Shown: piece after piece, positions 17,733-25,600 of the stretch
How the letters are laid out: the number at the start of each line of letters is the position of its first letter
Position numbering within the stretch: position 1 is the first letter of the stretch
Assembly: GCA_964385195.1 (NCBI GenBank)
Contig: CAYLOC010000001.1
Coordinates: 1 to 54,180 of the forward strand
Direction of reading: 5' to 3'
Source of the DNA: CAYLOC01 sp964385195
GTDB lineage: Bacteria; Actinomycetota; Actinomycetes; Propionibacteriales; Nocardioidaceae
DNA length: 54,180 nucleotides
Made by a program: the position numbers and the translations under genes
The notes under the pieces: model-generated
What the model was told of the DNA's origin: nothing
What the model saw: only the letters and a program-made list of their open reading frames with translations
Databases searched by the model: none

Positions 17733-18803
17733 TCAGCCGGGAGCGTAATCGCCGCTCAACCGGACCCGTCCCCCGGATTCGCCGGCGACAGCACCGCACA
17801 CCCAGGCGGTCAGTGCATGTGCCCGGAGCGTCGCCACGACCTCGTCGGCCGTCTCTGGTGCCGCCACGACCACCAGACCCACCCCCATGTTCAGGGTCTG
17901 CTCCAGGTCGGCCCGCGACACGGACCCCACTCGTCCGACCAGAGTAAACACCGGGAGCGGGGTCCAGGTACGGCGGTCCACGACCGCTTCCACGTCCGGC
18001 GGGAGCACTCGCTGCAGGTTCGCAGCGAGCCCGCCCCCGGTCACATGCGCCATTGCGCGGGTCCCGGCAAGCCGCGCAACGTCCAGGCAGGCGGGAGCGT
18101 AGATCGTGGTCGGCTCCAGCAGCTCCTCCCCCAGTGATCGCTGGAGCTCAGGAACCTCCCGGTCCAGCTCCCACCGGGCGTCCTCAAGCAGCACCCGGCG
18201 TACCAGGGAGTAGCCGTTGGCGTGCAGACCGGAGGAACCGACCGCGACCAGGACGTCTCCGGCGCGTACCCGGTCGGGTCCGAGCATGGCGTCGGCCTCC
18301 ACGACTCCGGTAGCAGCCCCGGCGACGTCGTACTCATCCGGCCCGAGTAGCCCAGGGTGCTCGGCGGTCTCACCACCCAGCAGGGCGCACCCGGCTTCCG
18401 CGCACGCGGCGGCGATGCCGCTGACGATCGCGGCCACCCGCTCGGGAACGACCCGCCCGCACGCGATGTAGTCGGTCAGGAACAACGGCTCGGCGCCACA
18501 CACGACCAGGTCGTCCACACACATGGCCACCAGGTCGAAGCCGAGCGTGTCGTGGCGGTCCATCGCCTGCGCGATCGCCACCTTCGTCCCGACCCCGTCG
18601 GTGCTGCTCGCCAGCAGCGGACGGCGGTACCGGTGGAGGGCGCTGGCGTCGAACAGCCCCGCGAAGCCGCCGATGCCTCCCACGACCTCCGGGCGCTGCG
18701 CCTTCTCCACCGACTGCCGCATCAGTGCGACGGCTCGGTCCCCTTCGGCGACCGAGACACCGGCCGCGGCGTAGGCACCGCCGGCGCGGTCGGATCCGCT
18801 CAC
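17733..18803 (-). CDS. purM: Phosphoribosylformylglycinamidine cyclo-ligase
   Basis: A 356-residue ATP-dependent enzyme closing the imidazole ring to give aminoimidazole ribotide, step 5 of purine synthesis. Recognisable segments are GGFAGLFD, the STDGVGTKVAIA nucleotide loop, CVDDLVVCGAEPLFLTDYIACG, GGETAEHPG and HVTGGGL. The GTG start overlaps the purF stop (GTGA), so it is translationally coupled to purF. Starting further upstream would read purF out of frame. Confidence 0.97.
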   Translation of the reverse strand: MSGSDRAGGAYAAAGVSVAEGDRAVALMRQSVEKAQRPEVVGGIGGFAGLFDASALHRYRRPLLASSTDGVGTKVAIAQAMDRHDTLGFDLVAMCVDDLVVCGAEPLFLTDYIACGRVVPERVAAIVSGIAAACAEAGCALLGGETAEHPGLLGPDEYDVAGAATGVVEADAMLGPDRVRAGDVLVAVGSSGLHANGYSLVRRVLLEDARWELDREVPELQRSLGEELLEPTTIYAPACLDVARLAGTRAMAHVTGGGLAANLQRVLPPDVEAVVDRRTWTPLPVFTLVGRVGSVSRADLEQTLNMGVGLVVVAAPETADEVVATLRAHALTAWVCGAVAGESGGRVRLSGDYAPG

Positions 18804-20344
18804 GGGCGGCGGAGGCTGTCGGCAGCGCCACCGCCGACGGCGGCGCTGGCCAGGCCGTCGGGGCGCGGGGCTGCGGCGGTGAGCTCCAGGGGGTACGTGT
18901 CCCGGTCCTGCCCGGCGGGCGTCCCCAGCGGGTACTCGCCGTCGAAACACGCCCGGCACAGCTGGTGCTTGGCCACCCCGGAGGACGCGATCAGCGCGTC
19001 GAGGGACACGTACCCCAGCGAGTCCGCGCCGATGGAACGGCCGATCTCCTCCGCGGTCATGGCGGCTCCGACCAGCTCGGCCTTGGTCGCGAAGTCGATC
19101 CCGTAGAAACACGGCCACTTCATCGGGGGGCTCGCGATGCGCACGTGGACCTCTCGTGCCCCGGCCTCCCGCAGCATCCGCACCTGGGCTCGCTGGGTGT
19201 TCCCCCGGACGATCGAGTCGTCGACGACGACCAGCCGCTGGCCCTCCACCACGTCACGCAGGGCGTTGAGCTTCAACCGGATACCGAGTTGCCGGATGGT
19301 GTCGCTGGGCTGGATGAACGTACGCCCCACGTAGGAGTTCTTGACGAACCCCTGGCCATAGGGGATCTTGCTCTCCTGGGCGTAGCCGATCGCCGCCGGC
19401 GTGCCGGACTCGGGCACCGGGATCACCAGGTCGGCGTCGACGGGGTGCTCTCGGGCCAGCGCCCGGCCGATCTCGGTACGGACGCTGTGTACCCGGTGGC
19501 CGCTGACCACGGTGTCCGGTCGGGCGAGGTAGACGAACTCGAACAGGCACCCCTTGGGTGTCGGCGGTGCGAACTGCCGGCTGCGGACGCCGTTCTCGTC
19601 GATGGCCAGGAGCTCGCCCGGGGCCACGTCGCGAACATACCCGGCCCCGACGATGTCCAGTGCCGCGGTCTCGGAGGCCACCACCCAGCCGCGTTCCAGC
19701 CGCCCCAGCACCAGCGGCCGCACCCCGTAGGGGTCGCGGGCGGCGTACAGCGTCCCCTCATCCATGAACGTGAAGCAGTACGCACCGGCGAGCATCGGGA
19801 ACAGGTCCGCGGCGGCATCTTCCAGCGACCGGTCGGCGTACGTCGAGAGCAGCGCGGTGACCAGCTCGGTGTCGCTGGAGTCGGTGTGGCCGTTCCCGAC
19901 CCGCACGCCCAGTCCGCGCCTCGCGCGCTCTTCGGAGAGGGCGGCCAGTTCGGGGGAGTTGGTCAGGTTGCCGTTGTGACACAGGGCGAGCGAGCCGGCC
20001 GGCGTCGGCCGGAACGTCGGCTGCGAGTTCGCCCACACGCTGGCCCCGGTAGTGGAGTAGCGGGTGTGCCCGATCGCGAGGTGACCTTTCAGAGTCTCCA
20101 GCGTTGGCTCGTCGAACACCTGCGAGACCAGGCCCATGTCCTTGTAGACCAGGATCTGCTCACCATTACTGGCCGCGATCCCGGCCGACTCCTGTCCCCG
20201 GTGTTGCAGGGCGTACAGGCCGAAGTAGGTCAGTTTGGCCACGTCCTCGCCCGGTGCCCACACGCCGAAAACGCCGCAGGCATCCTGCGGTCCGGGGTGC
20301 TGGGGGTCGATCTCGTGGGTGAGGCGTCCGTCTCCGCGAGGCAC
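18800..20344 (-). CDS. purF: Amidophosphoribosyltransferase
   Basis: A 514-residue first committed enzyme of purine synthesis, making phosphoribosylamine from PRPP and glutamine. C23 in QDACGVFGVW is the expected N-terminal nucleophile after loss of a 22-residue propeptide. The glutaminase part includes ALQHRGQESAGI and CHNGNLTN. The phosphoribosyltransferase loop is VVVDDSIVRGNT, and the C-terminal Cys pair (LCRACFDGEYP) fits the iron-sulfur-type family. The GTG is 6 bases from a -10 box that overlaps the upstream stop codon. Confidence 0.97.
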   Translation of the reverse strand: MPRGDGRLTHEIDPQHPGPQDACGVFGVWAPGEDVAKLTYFGLYALQHRGQESAGIAASNGEQILVYKDMGLVSQVFDEPTLETLKGHLAIGHTRYSTTGASVWANSQPTFRPTPAGSLALCHNGNLTNSPELAALSEERARRGLGVRVGNGHTDSSDTELVTALLSTYADRSLEDAAADLFPMLAGAYCFTFMDEGTLYAARDPYGVRPLVLGRLERGWVVASETAALDIVGAGYVRDVAPGELLAIDENGVRSRQFAPPTPKGCLFEFVYLARPDTVVSGHRVHSVRTEIGRALAREHPVDADLVIPVPESGTPAAIGYAQESKIPYGQGFVKNSYVGRTFIQPSDTIRQLGIRLKLNALRDVVEGQRLVVVDDSIVRGNTQRAQVRMLREAGAREVHVRIASPPMKWPCFYGIDFATKAELVGAAMTAEEIGRSIGADSLGYVSLDALIASSGVAKHQLCRACFDGEYPLGTPAGQDRDTYPLELTAAAPRPDGLASAAVGGGAADSLRRP

Positions 20345-20350
20345 GGCCTC

Positions 20351-20356
20351 AGTCTA
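20351..20356 (-). promoter_or_regulatory. -10 box, leaderless start of purF
   Basis: TAGACT on the minus strand, 6 bases before the GTG at 20344. Its first three bases are the TAG stop of the M20 peptidase gene. Confidence 0.6.
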
Positions 20357-21694
20357 GGTGGTGGCCAGGTTGCGAAGAAGCAGCGCCTCCGCGTGACACA
20401 CGCGGGCGAACTCTCCCAGGTGCAGGCCCTCGTTGGCGCCGTGCGCACGAGTGTCCGGGTCCTCGACGCCGGTGACCAGGATCGCCGCGTCCGGGAAGAT
20501 CTGTGCGAACTCGGCGATGAACGGGATCGACCCGCCGACGCCCATGTCCACCGGTGCGGTTCCGTCCCACGCCTTCGTGAACGCGGCGCGGGCGGCATCG
20601 TACGCCGGCCCGGTGGCGTCGACCGCGAACGGCTCACCGGAGTCTTCGTGGCCGAACGTGACGTGCGCGCCCCACGGCGCGTGCGCGACCAGGTGCTGCT
20701 TCAGGCGCTCCAGCGCCTGGGCGGCGTGATCGCCGGGGGCGACCCGCAGACTCACCTTGGCCCGTGCCGTCGGCAGCAGGGTGTTGCTGGCATCGGCGAC
20801 CCGGGTAGCGTCCAGCGCCACGACCGATATCGCCGGCCGCGTCCAGAGCCGGGACACCACCGAGCCGCTGCCGATGAGCTGTACGCCGTCCGGGATGCCG
20901 GCCTCGGCCCGCACCCGCTCCTCGGGATAGTCCAGGTCGGCGGCCGGCCCGGAGACGAGCCCGTCGACCGCGACGTTTCCCGCCTCGTCGTGCAACGTGG
21001 CAAGCAGCCGGCACAGTGCGGTCAGCGCGTCCGGCGCCACTCCTCCCCACATTCCGGAGTGGACGGCATGGTGCAGCGTCCGCAGCTCGACCACGACGCT
21101 GGCCATGCCGCGCAAGGAGGTGGTGAGCGCCGGCGTACCGATGTCCCAGTTGCCGGAGTCGGCGATCACGATCGCGTCGCTGGCGAGCAGGTCGCGGTGC
21201 TCGGCGAGAATCGCCGACAGCGAGGGCGAACCGGACTCCTCCTCGCCCTCGACGAACACGGTGACCCCGACCGGGAGGTTGGCGGCACCGTGAGCACGGA
21301 TCGCGGCCAGGTGGGCAGCAACCCCTGCCTTGTCGTCGGCCGCGCCCCGACCGAACAGACGGCCATCACGCTCGACCGGCTCGAACGGGAGCGAGTCCCA
21401 CGCATGGTGGCTGCCCTCCGGCTGGACGTCGTGGTGGGCGTACAACAGCACCGTGGGTTGGCCCGGAGGTGCGGGTTTGCGGGCGATCACCGCGGGCAGC
21501 CCGTCGCCGATCTGCACCGTCTGGGTGTCCAGTCCCTCGGCCTCGAACAGGGCCGCCACGGCTGCGGCGGACCGGCGTACCTCGTCGTGCCGGTTCGGGT
21601 CCGCCCCGACGGACTGGATGCGGACGAGGGACTCCAGGTCGGCCCGCACCTGCGGAAGAACACGGTCAACGGCAGCACGTAGGTCTTCGCTCAT
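20354..21694 (-). CDS. M20-family metallopeptidase (dipeptidase)
   Basis: A 446-residue dizinc exopeptidase of the ArgE/DapE/CPG2 group with metal-binding LLYAHHDVQPEG (H87, D89), then GRGAADDKAG and VEGEEESGS carrying the bridging Asp and catalytic Glu. The absence of a signal peptide points to a cytoplasmic dipeptidase. It lies directly upstream of purF with only 9 bases between, and has its own leaderless -10 box. A direct role in purine synthesis is not expected; the neighbourhood is probably positional. Confidence 0.92.
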   Translation of the reverse strand: MSEDLRAAVDRVLPQVRADLESLVRIQSVGADPNRHDEVRRSAAAVAALFEAEGLDTQTVQIGDGLPAVIARKPAPPGQPTVLLYAHHDVQPEGSHHAWDSLPFEPVERDGRLFGRGAADDKAGVAAHLAAIRAHGAANLPVGVTVFVEGEEESGSPSLSAILAEHRDLLASDAIVIADSGNWDIGTPALTTSLRGMASVVVELRTLHHAVHSGMWGGVAPDALTALCRLLATLHDEAGNVAVDGLVSGPAADLDYPEERVRAEAGIPDGVQLIGSGSVVSRLWTRPAISVVALDATRVADASNTLLPTARAKVSLRVAPGDHAAQALERLKQHLVAHAPWGAHVTFGHEDSGEPFAVDATGPAYDAARAAFTKAWDGTAPVDMGVGGSIPFIAEFAQIFPDAAILVTGVEDPDTRAHGANEGLHLGEFARVCHAEALLLRNLATT

Positions 21695-21701
21695 GACGGG
21701 G

Positions 21702-21707
21702 ATGCTA
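21702..21707 (-). promoter_or_regulatory. -10 box, leaderless start of the M20 peptidase
   Basis: TAGCAT on the minus strand, 7 bases before the ATG at 21694. Confidence 0.6.
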
Positions 21708-21712
21708 TCGAC

Positions 21713-22087
21713 TCAGGTCAGCGGCAGGTACGCCGAGAGGTCCGACCGCTCCCCCGAGGCCCGGACGCTGCCGTCGTGGACCGCCTCCGCGAACCGGCTC
21801 TCCCCGCGCGCGAGCCGCAGCCAGGTGGCGGCGTCGGTCTCCACCACGGCCGGCGGGGTTCCGCGGGTATGGCGAGCACCTTCGATGCACTGCACCGCCG
21901 CATACGGCGGGACCCGCACTTCCACGCTCTTGCCCGGATGCCGCTCGGCGAGTACCGCCAGGAAGTGCTGCACCGCCGTACGGACGTCCGCATCGTCCGG
22001 CCGCCCGCCGGTGGTCACCGAGAGGTCCAGTCGCTCCAGCAACGCCGCGGCCTCGGAGGGGGAAAGGGGGCGCAGACGGCGGGCCAC
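21713..22087 (-). CDS. SCP2-like (sterol carrier family) protein
   Basis: A 124-residue protein of the small bacterial sterol-carrier-like family found next to purF in actinobacteria. Features are DVRTAVQHFLAVLAERHPGKSVEVRVPPYAAVQC and the C-terminal RGTPPAVVETDAATWLRLA, which matches the SCP2 core. The family is thought to bind hydrophobic ligands; no enzymatic role is known. The GTG start is 6 bases from TATGCT. Confidence 0.8.
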   Translation of the reverse strand: MARRLRPLSPSEAAALLERLDLSVTTGGRPDDADVRTAVQHFLAVLAERHPGKSVEVRVPPYAAVQCIEGARHTRGTPPAVVETDAATWLRLARGESRFAEAVHDGSVRASGERSDLSAYLPLT

Positions 22088-22093
22088 GGACTC

Positions 22094-22099
22094 AGCATA
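22094..22099 (-). promoter_or_regulatory. -10 box, leaderless start of the SCP-like gene
   Basis: TATGCT on the minus strand, 6 bases before the GTG at 22087. Confidence 0.55.
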
Positions 22100-22137
22100 T
22101 TCCGCAGCGTGCAGCGGTCATGCTGTTCCCCCGGGTG

Positions 22138-23247
22138 TTACCCGGCCTCGTCCTCGGCCAGACGGTTGCTCCACCGTTGCTCCACACCACCGAGCTTCCA
22201 CACCGCGATCGCCAGTGCCCAGGCGAGCACGAAGACGACCACGATCCCGTACCCGACGTAGTTCAGGTCCAGCCCCCCGATCCAGCCGATCGGGCCGCCG
22301 GTGACCCCGGTCTTGGCGGAGATGACGCCGATCACCTCGATCAGGCCGATCACCAGCGCCACGACGACGGAGACGGTGGTCACCGCCATGTTGTAGAAGA
22401 CCTTGCGGACCGGCCGGGCGAACGCCCATCCGTACGCGGAGTTCATGAACGCACCGTCGGTGGTGTCCAGCAAGGACATGCCGGCGGTGAACAGAATCGG
22501 CAGCACCAGTACGGCGTACCAGGGCAGTCCACCCGCCACTGCGGTCCCGGCGATGGCAAGCAGTGCGATCTCACTGACGGTGTCGAAGCCGAAGCCGAAC
22601 AGGACGCCGATGGGATAGATGTGCACGGGCTTGGTGACGAACTTCATCAGGCCGCCGAAGAAGCGGTTCATCAAGCCCCGTTTGGCCAGCTGCTCCTCCA
22701 GCTCGGCCTCGTCATAGCGTCCCTCGCGCATCCGGCGGAAGACGCCGATGATCCCGAACAGCACGACGAGGTTGAGGATCCCGATGATGATCAGGAAGAC
22801 GCCGGAGACCGACGCGCCGAAGAGGCCGGCATAGCGCGACACGAACGAGTCGGAGCTGGTGACCTCGCTGGTGAGCGCACGGACGCCGAACGCGATCAGG
22901 CCGACCATCACCACGACCACCGTGGAGTGGCCGAGGGAGAACCAGAATCCGACCGACAGCGGCTGTTTCCCGCGATCCTCACGGATCTTCCGGGTCGTGT
23001 TGTCGATCGCGGCGATGTGGTCGGCGTCGAACGCGTGCCGCATCCCCAGCGTGTAGGCAGTCAGGCCGAGACCGATCCCGAATGCCTCGCCGCCGACGTT
23101 GTAGTCACCGGGGACGACGAACAGCAGCAGGGTCCCCCAGCCGAGCACGTGCAACAGCGCGATGAAGCCGTACATCCCCAGGTAGGAGCGCCACTGCTCC
23201 CGGCCCACCCGCGACCGCACCCGTTCCGGAGCCATCAACTGCTGCAT
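22138..23247 (-). CDS. HoxN/NixA-family nickel (cobalt) permease
   Basis: A 369-residue secondary metal transporter with about eight helices. The family signature RHAFDADHIAAIDN (H71, D74, H77) in helix II binds the metal, with further His in LGHSTVVVVMVGL and FDTVSEIALL. Nickel rather than cobalt is favoured by a Nur-type box over its promoter. The start MQQLMAPERV lies 8 bases after TAGGGT. It follows purL on the same strand but has its own promoter. It probably feeds a nickel enzyme encoded elsewhere, such as urease or Ni-superoxide dismutase. Confidence 0.93.
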   Translation of the reverse strand: MQQLMAPERVRSRVGREQWRSYLGMYGFIALLHVLGWGTLLLFVVPGDYNVGGEAFGIGLGLTAYTLGMRHAFDADHIAAIDNTTRKIREDRGKQPLSVGFWFSLGHSTVVVVMVGLIAFGVRALTSEVTSSDSFVSRYAGLFGASVSGVFLIIIGILNLVVLFGIIGVFRRMREGRYDEAELEEQLAKRGLMNRFFGGLMKFVTKPVHIYPIGVLFGFGFDTVSEIALLAIAGTAVAGGLPWYAVLVLPILFTAGMSLLDTTDGAFMNSAYGWAFARPVRKVFYNMAVTTVSVVVALVIGLIEVIGVISAKTGVTGGPIGWIGGLDLNYVGYGIVVVFVLAWALAIAVWKLGGVEQRWSNRLAEDEAG

Positions 23248-23255
23248 GATGAACG

Positions 23256-23261
23256 ACCCTA
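23256..23261 (-). promoter_or_regulatory. -10 box of the nickel permease
   Basis: TAGGGT on the minus strand, 8 bases before the ATG at 23247. TTGCAA at 23285-23280 is its -35 at an 18-base spacing. Confidence 0.6.
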
Positions 23262-23279
23262 CCTGCGAAGAGGTTGCTG

Positions 23280-23296
23280 TTGCAAGATGTTCGCAA
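23280..23296. promoter_or_regulatory. Putative Nur (nickel uptake regulator) box
   Basis: TTGCAA-GATGT-TCGCAA on the plus strand matches the published Streptomyces Nur consensus tTGCaa-N5-ttGCAA with one substitution in one half. It overlaps the -35 of the nickel permease, so a nickel-loaded repressor would occlude RNA polymerase. Further symmetric TGCGAA / TTCGCA half-sites extend from 23264 to 23295. Confidence 0.6.
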
Positions 23297-23305
23297 TTAG
23301 CCGCT

Positions 23306-25588
23306 TCAGCCGAAGATGCGCGGCAGGGTCGCGGACCAGACATCGCGGATCTCGGCCAGCGGCAGCGTGAACTGCCCGTGCACCGCTAGCGCGGCACCGT
23401 CCCCTCCGTCGGTGGTGGTGCCCAACGGCGTCACCGGGACGCCGTCCCGACGGCACCGATCGATGACCGCGTCGGCGGACTCCGGCGCCGTCGCGACGAC
23501 AGCGCGCGCGGCGGACTCGGCGAACAGGGCGACGAACGGGTCGAGCGCGTCCGGCAGCTCGACCTCGACACCGACACCGCAGCGGAGGCAGGACTCCACC
23601 AGCGCCTGCGCCAGCCCGCCCTCGGACAGGTCGTGCGCGGCCGCCAGCAGGCCCTCGGCCGCTGACTGCACGAGTACGTCGGCCAGCCGTCGCTCCGCGT
23701 CCAGGTCGACCCGGGGTGGTCGCCCGCCGAGGTGGCCGTGCACGGTGCGCGCCCATTCCGAGCCGTCCAGCTCGTCCCGGGTCGCACCGAGCAGGAGCAC
23801 CGGCCTGCGGGTGCCGTCGTCCGGCCAGCCCATCGGCGTACGGCGGCTCACGTCGTCGAGGACACCGAGCACGCCGACGACCGGGGTGGGCAGGATCGGG
23901 GTGTCGCCGGTCTGGTTGTAGAGGCTGACGTTGCCGCCGGTGACCGGCACCTCCAAGGTCCGGCACGCGTCGGCCAACCCGCGGCATGCCTCGGCGAACT
24001 GCCACATCACCTCCGGGTCCTCCGGGGAGCCGAAGTTGAGGCAGTCGGTCGCCGCGAGCGGGCGGGCGCCGCAGGTGGCCACGTTGCGGTACGCCTCGGC
24101 CGCCGCCAGCTGTGCCCCGGCATAGGGGTCGAGCCGGGCGAACCGGCCGTTCCCGTCCAGCGCCAGCGCCACCCCCAGGCGGGTGGACTCGTCCACGCGG
24201 ATCACCCCGGCGTCCTCGGGCTGGGCGAGGGCCGTGTTGCCGCGGACGTAGCGGTCGTACTGGTCGGTGACCCAGGACCGGTCGCACAGCCCGGCGCCGC
24301 CGAGCATGCACAGCAGGGCCTCCCGCAGGCCGGCGCCGTCGCGGGGACGCGGCAGGCGTGCCGTCGTGTCCGCTGCCAGGGCATCCTGGTCACCGGGTCG
24401 CGTATACGGCCGCTGGTAGACCGGGCCTTCGTGTGCCACGGTGCGGGGTGGGACGTCGACGATCGTCTCGCCGTACCAGTCGACCGTGAGCCGGCCGGAG
24501 TCGTCGACCTCGCCGATGACCGTGGCGTCGACCTCCCACTTGGCGCAGATCTTCATGAACCGTTCGACGGCACCGGGCGGGACGACGGCCATCATCCGCT
24601 CCTGTGACTCGCTCATCAAGATCTCCTCCGGCGCCAGGGAGGCGTCCCGGAGCGGTACCCGGTCCAGCCAGATGTGCATGCCGCCGTCGCCGGCACTGGC
24701 CAGCTCCGATGTCGCACAGGACAGCCCGGCCCCTCCCAAGTCCTGGATCCCGGTGACCAGCCGCGCGGCGAACAGCTCCAAGGTGCACTCGATCAGCAGC
24801 TTCTCCATGAACGGGTCACCGACCTGGACGCTGGGTCGCTTCGCGGGACCACTGCTGCGGAACGTCTCCGAGGCGAGCACGGAGACGCCGCCGATACCGT
24901 CGCCGCCGGTCCTCGCGCCGTACAGGATGACCTGGTTCCCGGCACCGGATGCGGCGGCACGCTGGATCTCGTCATGCCGCAGTACGCCGACGCACAGCGC
25001 GTTCACCAGCGGGTTCCCCGCGTAGGAGGCGTCGAACCCGGTCTCGCCGCCGATGTTCGGCAGGCCGAGGCAGTTTCCGTACCCGCCGACCCCGGCCACG
25101 ACCCCGGGGAGTACTCGCTGGGTATCGGGTGCCTCCAACGGCCCGAACCGCAACGAGTCCAGGACGGCGACCGGTCGCGCCCCCATCGCGAGGATGTCGC
25201 GGACGATGCCGCCGACGCCGGTGGCTGCGCCCTGGTAGGGCTCCACGTAGGAGGGGTGGTTGTGCGACTCCACCTTGAAGGTCACGGCGTACCCGTCGCC
25301 GATGTCGACCACGCCCGCGTTCTCTCCCATACCCACCATCAGGCGGTCCCGCATGGTGTCGGTCAGGCCCTCGCCGAACTGGCGCAGATGTGCCTTGGAG
25401 GACTTGTAGGAGCAGTGTTCACTCCACATCACCGAGTACATCGCCAGTTCCGACGACGTGGCGCGACGGCCCAGGATCTCCCGGAGCTGGGCGTACTCCT
25501 CGGCCTTCAGTCCCAGCTGTTCCCACGGCTGGGCGGTATCGGGGGTGGCTCGAGCGTGCTCGACGGTGTCCAGGGACGGGGCGGTCAC
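23306..25588 (-). CDS. purL: Phosphoribosylformylglycinamidine synthase, synthetase subunit
   Basis: A 760-residue small-type PurL, which forms FGAM from FGAR, ATP and ammonia in complex with PurS and PurQ. Recognisable parts are MWSEHCSYKSSKAHL, KVESHNHPSYVEPYQGAATGVGGIVRD, DLGGAGLSCATSE and DLSEGGLAQAL. The GTG start is 6 bases from a -10 whose first bases are the stop codon of the upstream sulfatase. Unlike the usual purS-purQ-purL order, a sulfatase gene separates it from purQ. Confidence 0.97.
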   Translation of the reverse strand: MTAPSLDTVEHARATPDTAQPWEQLGLKAEEYAQLREILGRRATSSELAMYSVMWSEHCSYKSSKAHLRQFGEGLTDTMRDRLMVGMGENAGVVDIGDGYAVTFKVESHNHPSYVEPYQGAATGVGGIVRDILAMGARPVAVLDSLRFGPLEAPDTQRVLPGVVAGVGGYGNCLGLPNIGGETGFDASYAGNPLVNALCVGVLRHDEIQRAAASGAGNQVILYGARTGGDGIGGVSVLASETFRSSGPAKRPSVQVGDPFMEKLLIECTLELFAARLVTGIQDLGGAGLSCATSELASAGDGGMHIWLDRVPLRDASLAPEEILMSESQERMMAVVPPGAVERFMKICAKWEVDATVIGEVDDSGRLTVDWYGETIVDVPPRTVAHEGPVYQRPYTRPGDQDALAADTTARLPRPRDGAGLREALLCMLGGAGLCDRSWVTDQYDRYVRGNTALAQPEDAGVIRVDESTRLGVALALDGNGRFARLDPYAGAQLAAAEAYRNVATCGARPLAATDCLNFGSPEDPEVMWQFAEACRGLADACRTLEVPVTGGNVSLYNQTGDTPILPTPVVGVLGVLDDVSRRTPMGWPDDGTRRPVLLLGATRDELDGSEWARTVHGHLGGRPPRVDLDAERRLADVLVQSAAEGLLAAAHDLSEGGLAQALVESCLRCGVGVEVELPDALDPFVALFAESAARAVVATAPESADAVIDRCRRDGVPVTPLGTTTDGGDGAALAVHGQFTLPLAEIRDVWSATLPRIFG

Positions 25589-25594
25589 CCGGTT

Positions 25595-25600
25595 AGGCTA
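25595..25600 (-). promoter_or_regulatory. -10 box, leaderless start of purL
   Basis: TAGCCT on the minus strand, 6 bases before the GTG at 25588. Its first three bases are the TAG stop of the sulfatase gene. Confidence 0.6.

Noticed and set aside
18725..21682. A 985-codon open frame on the plus strand opposite purM, purF and the M20 gene
   Set aside because: High-GC shadow frame: no family signature, Arg/Gly/His-rich composition, and all three opposite genes have complete catalytic motifs.
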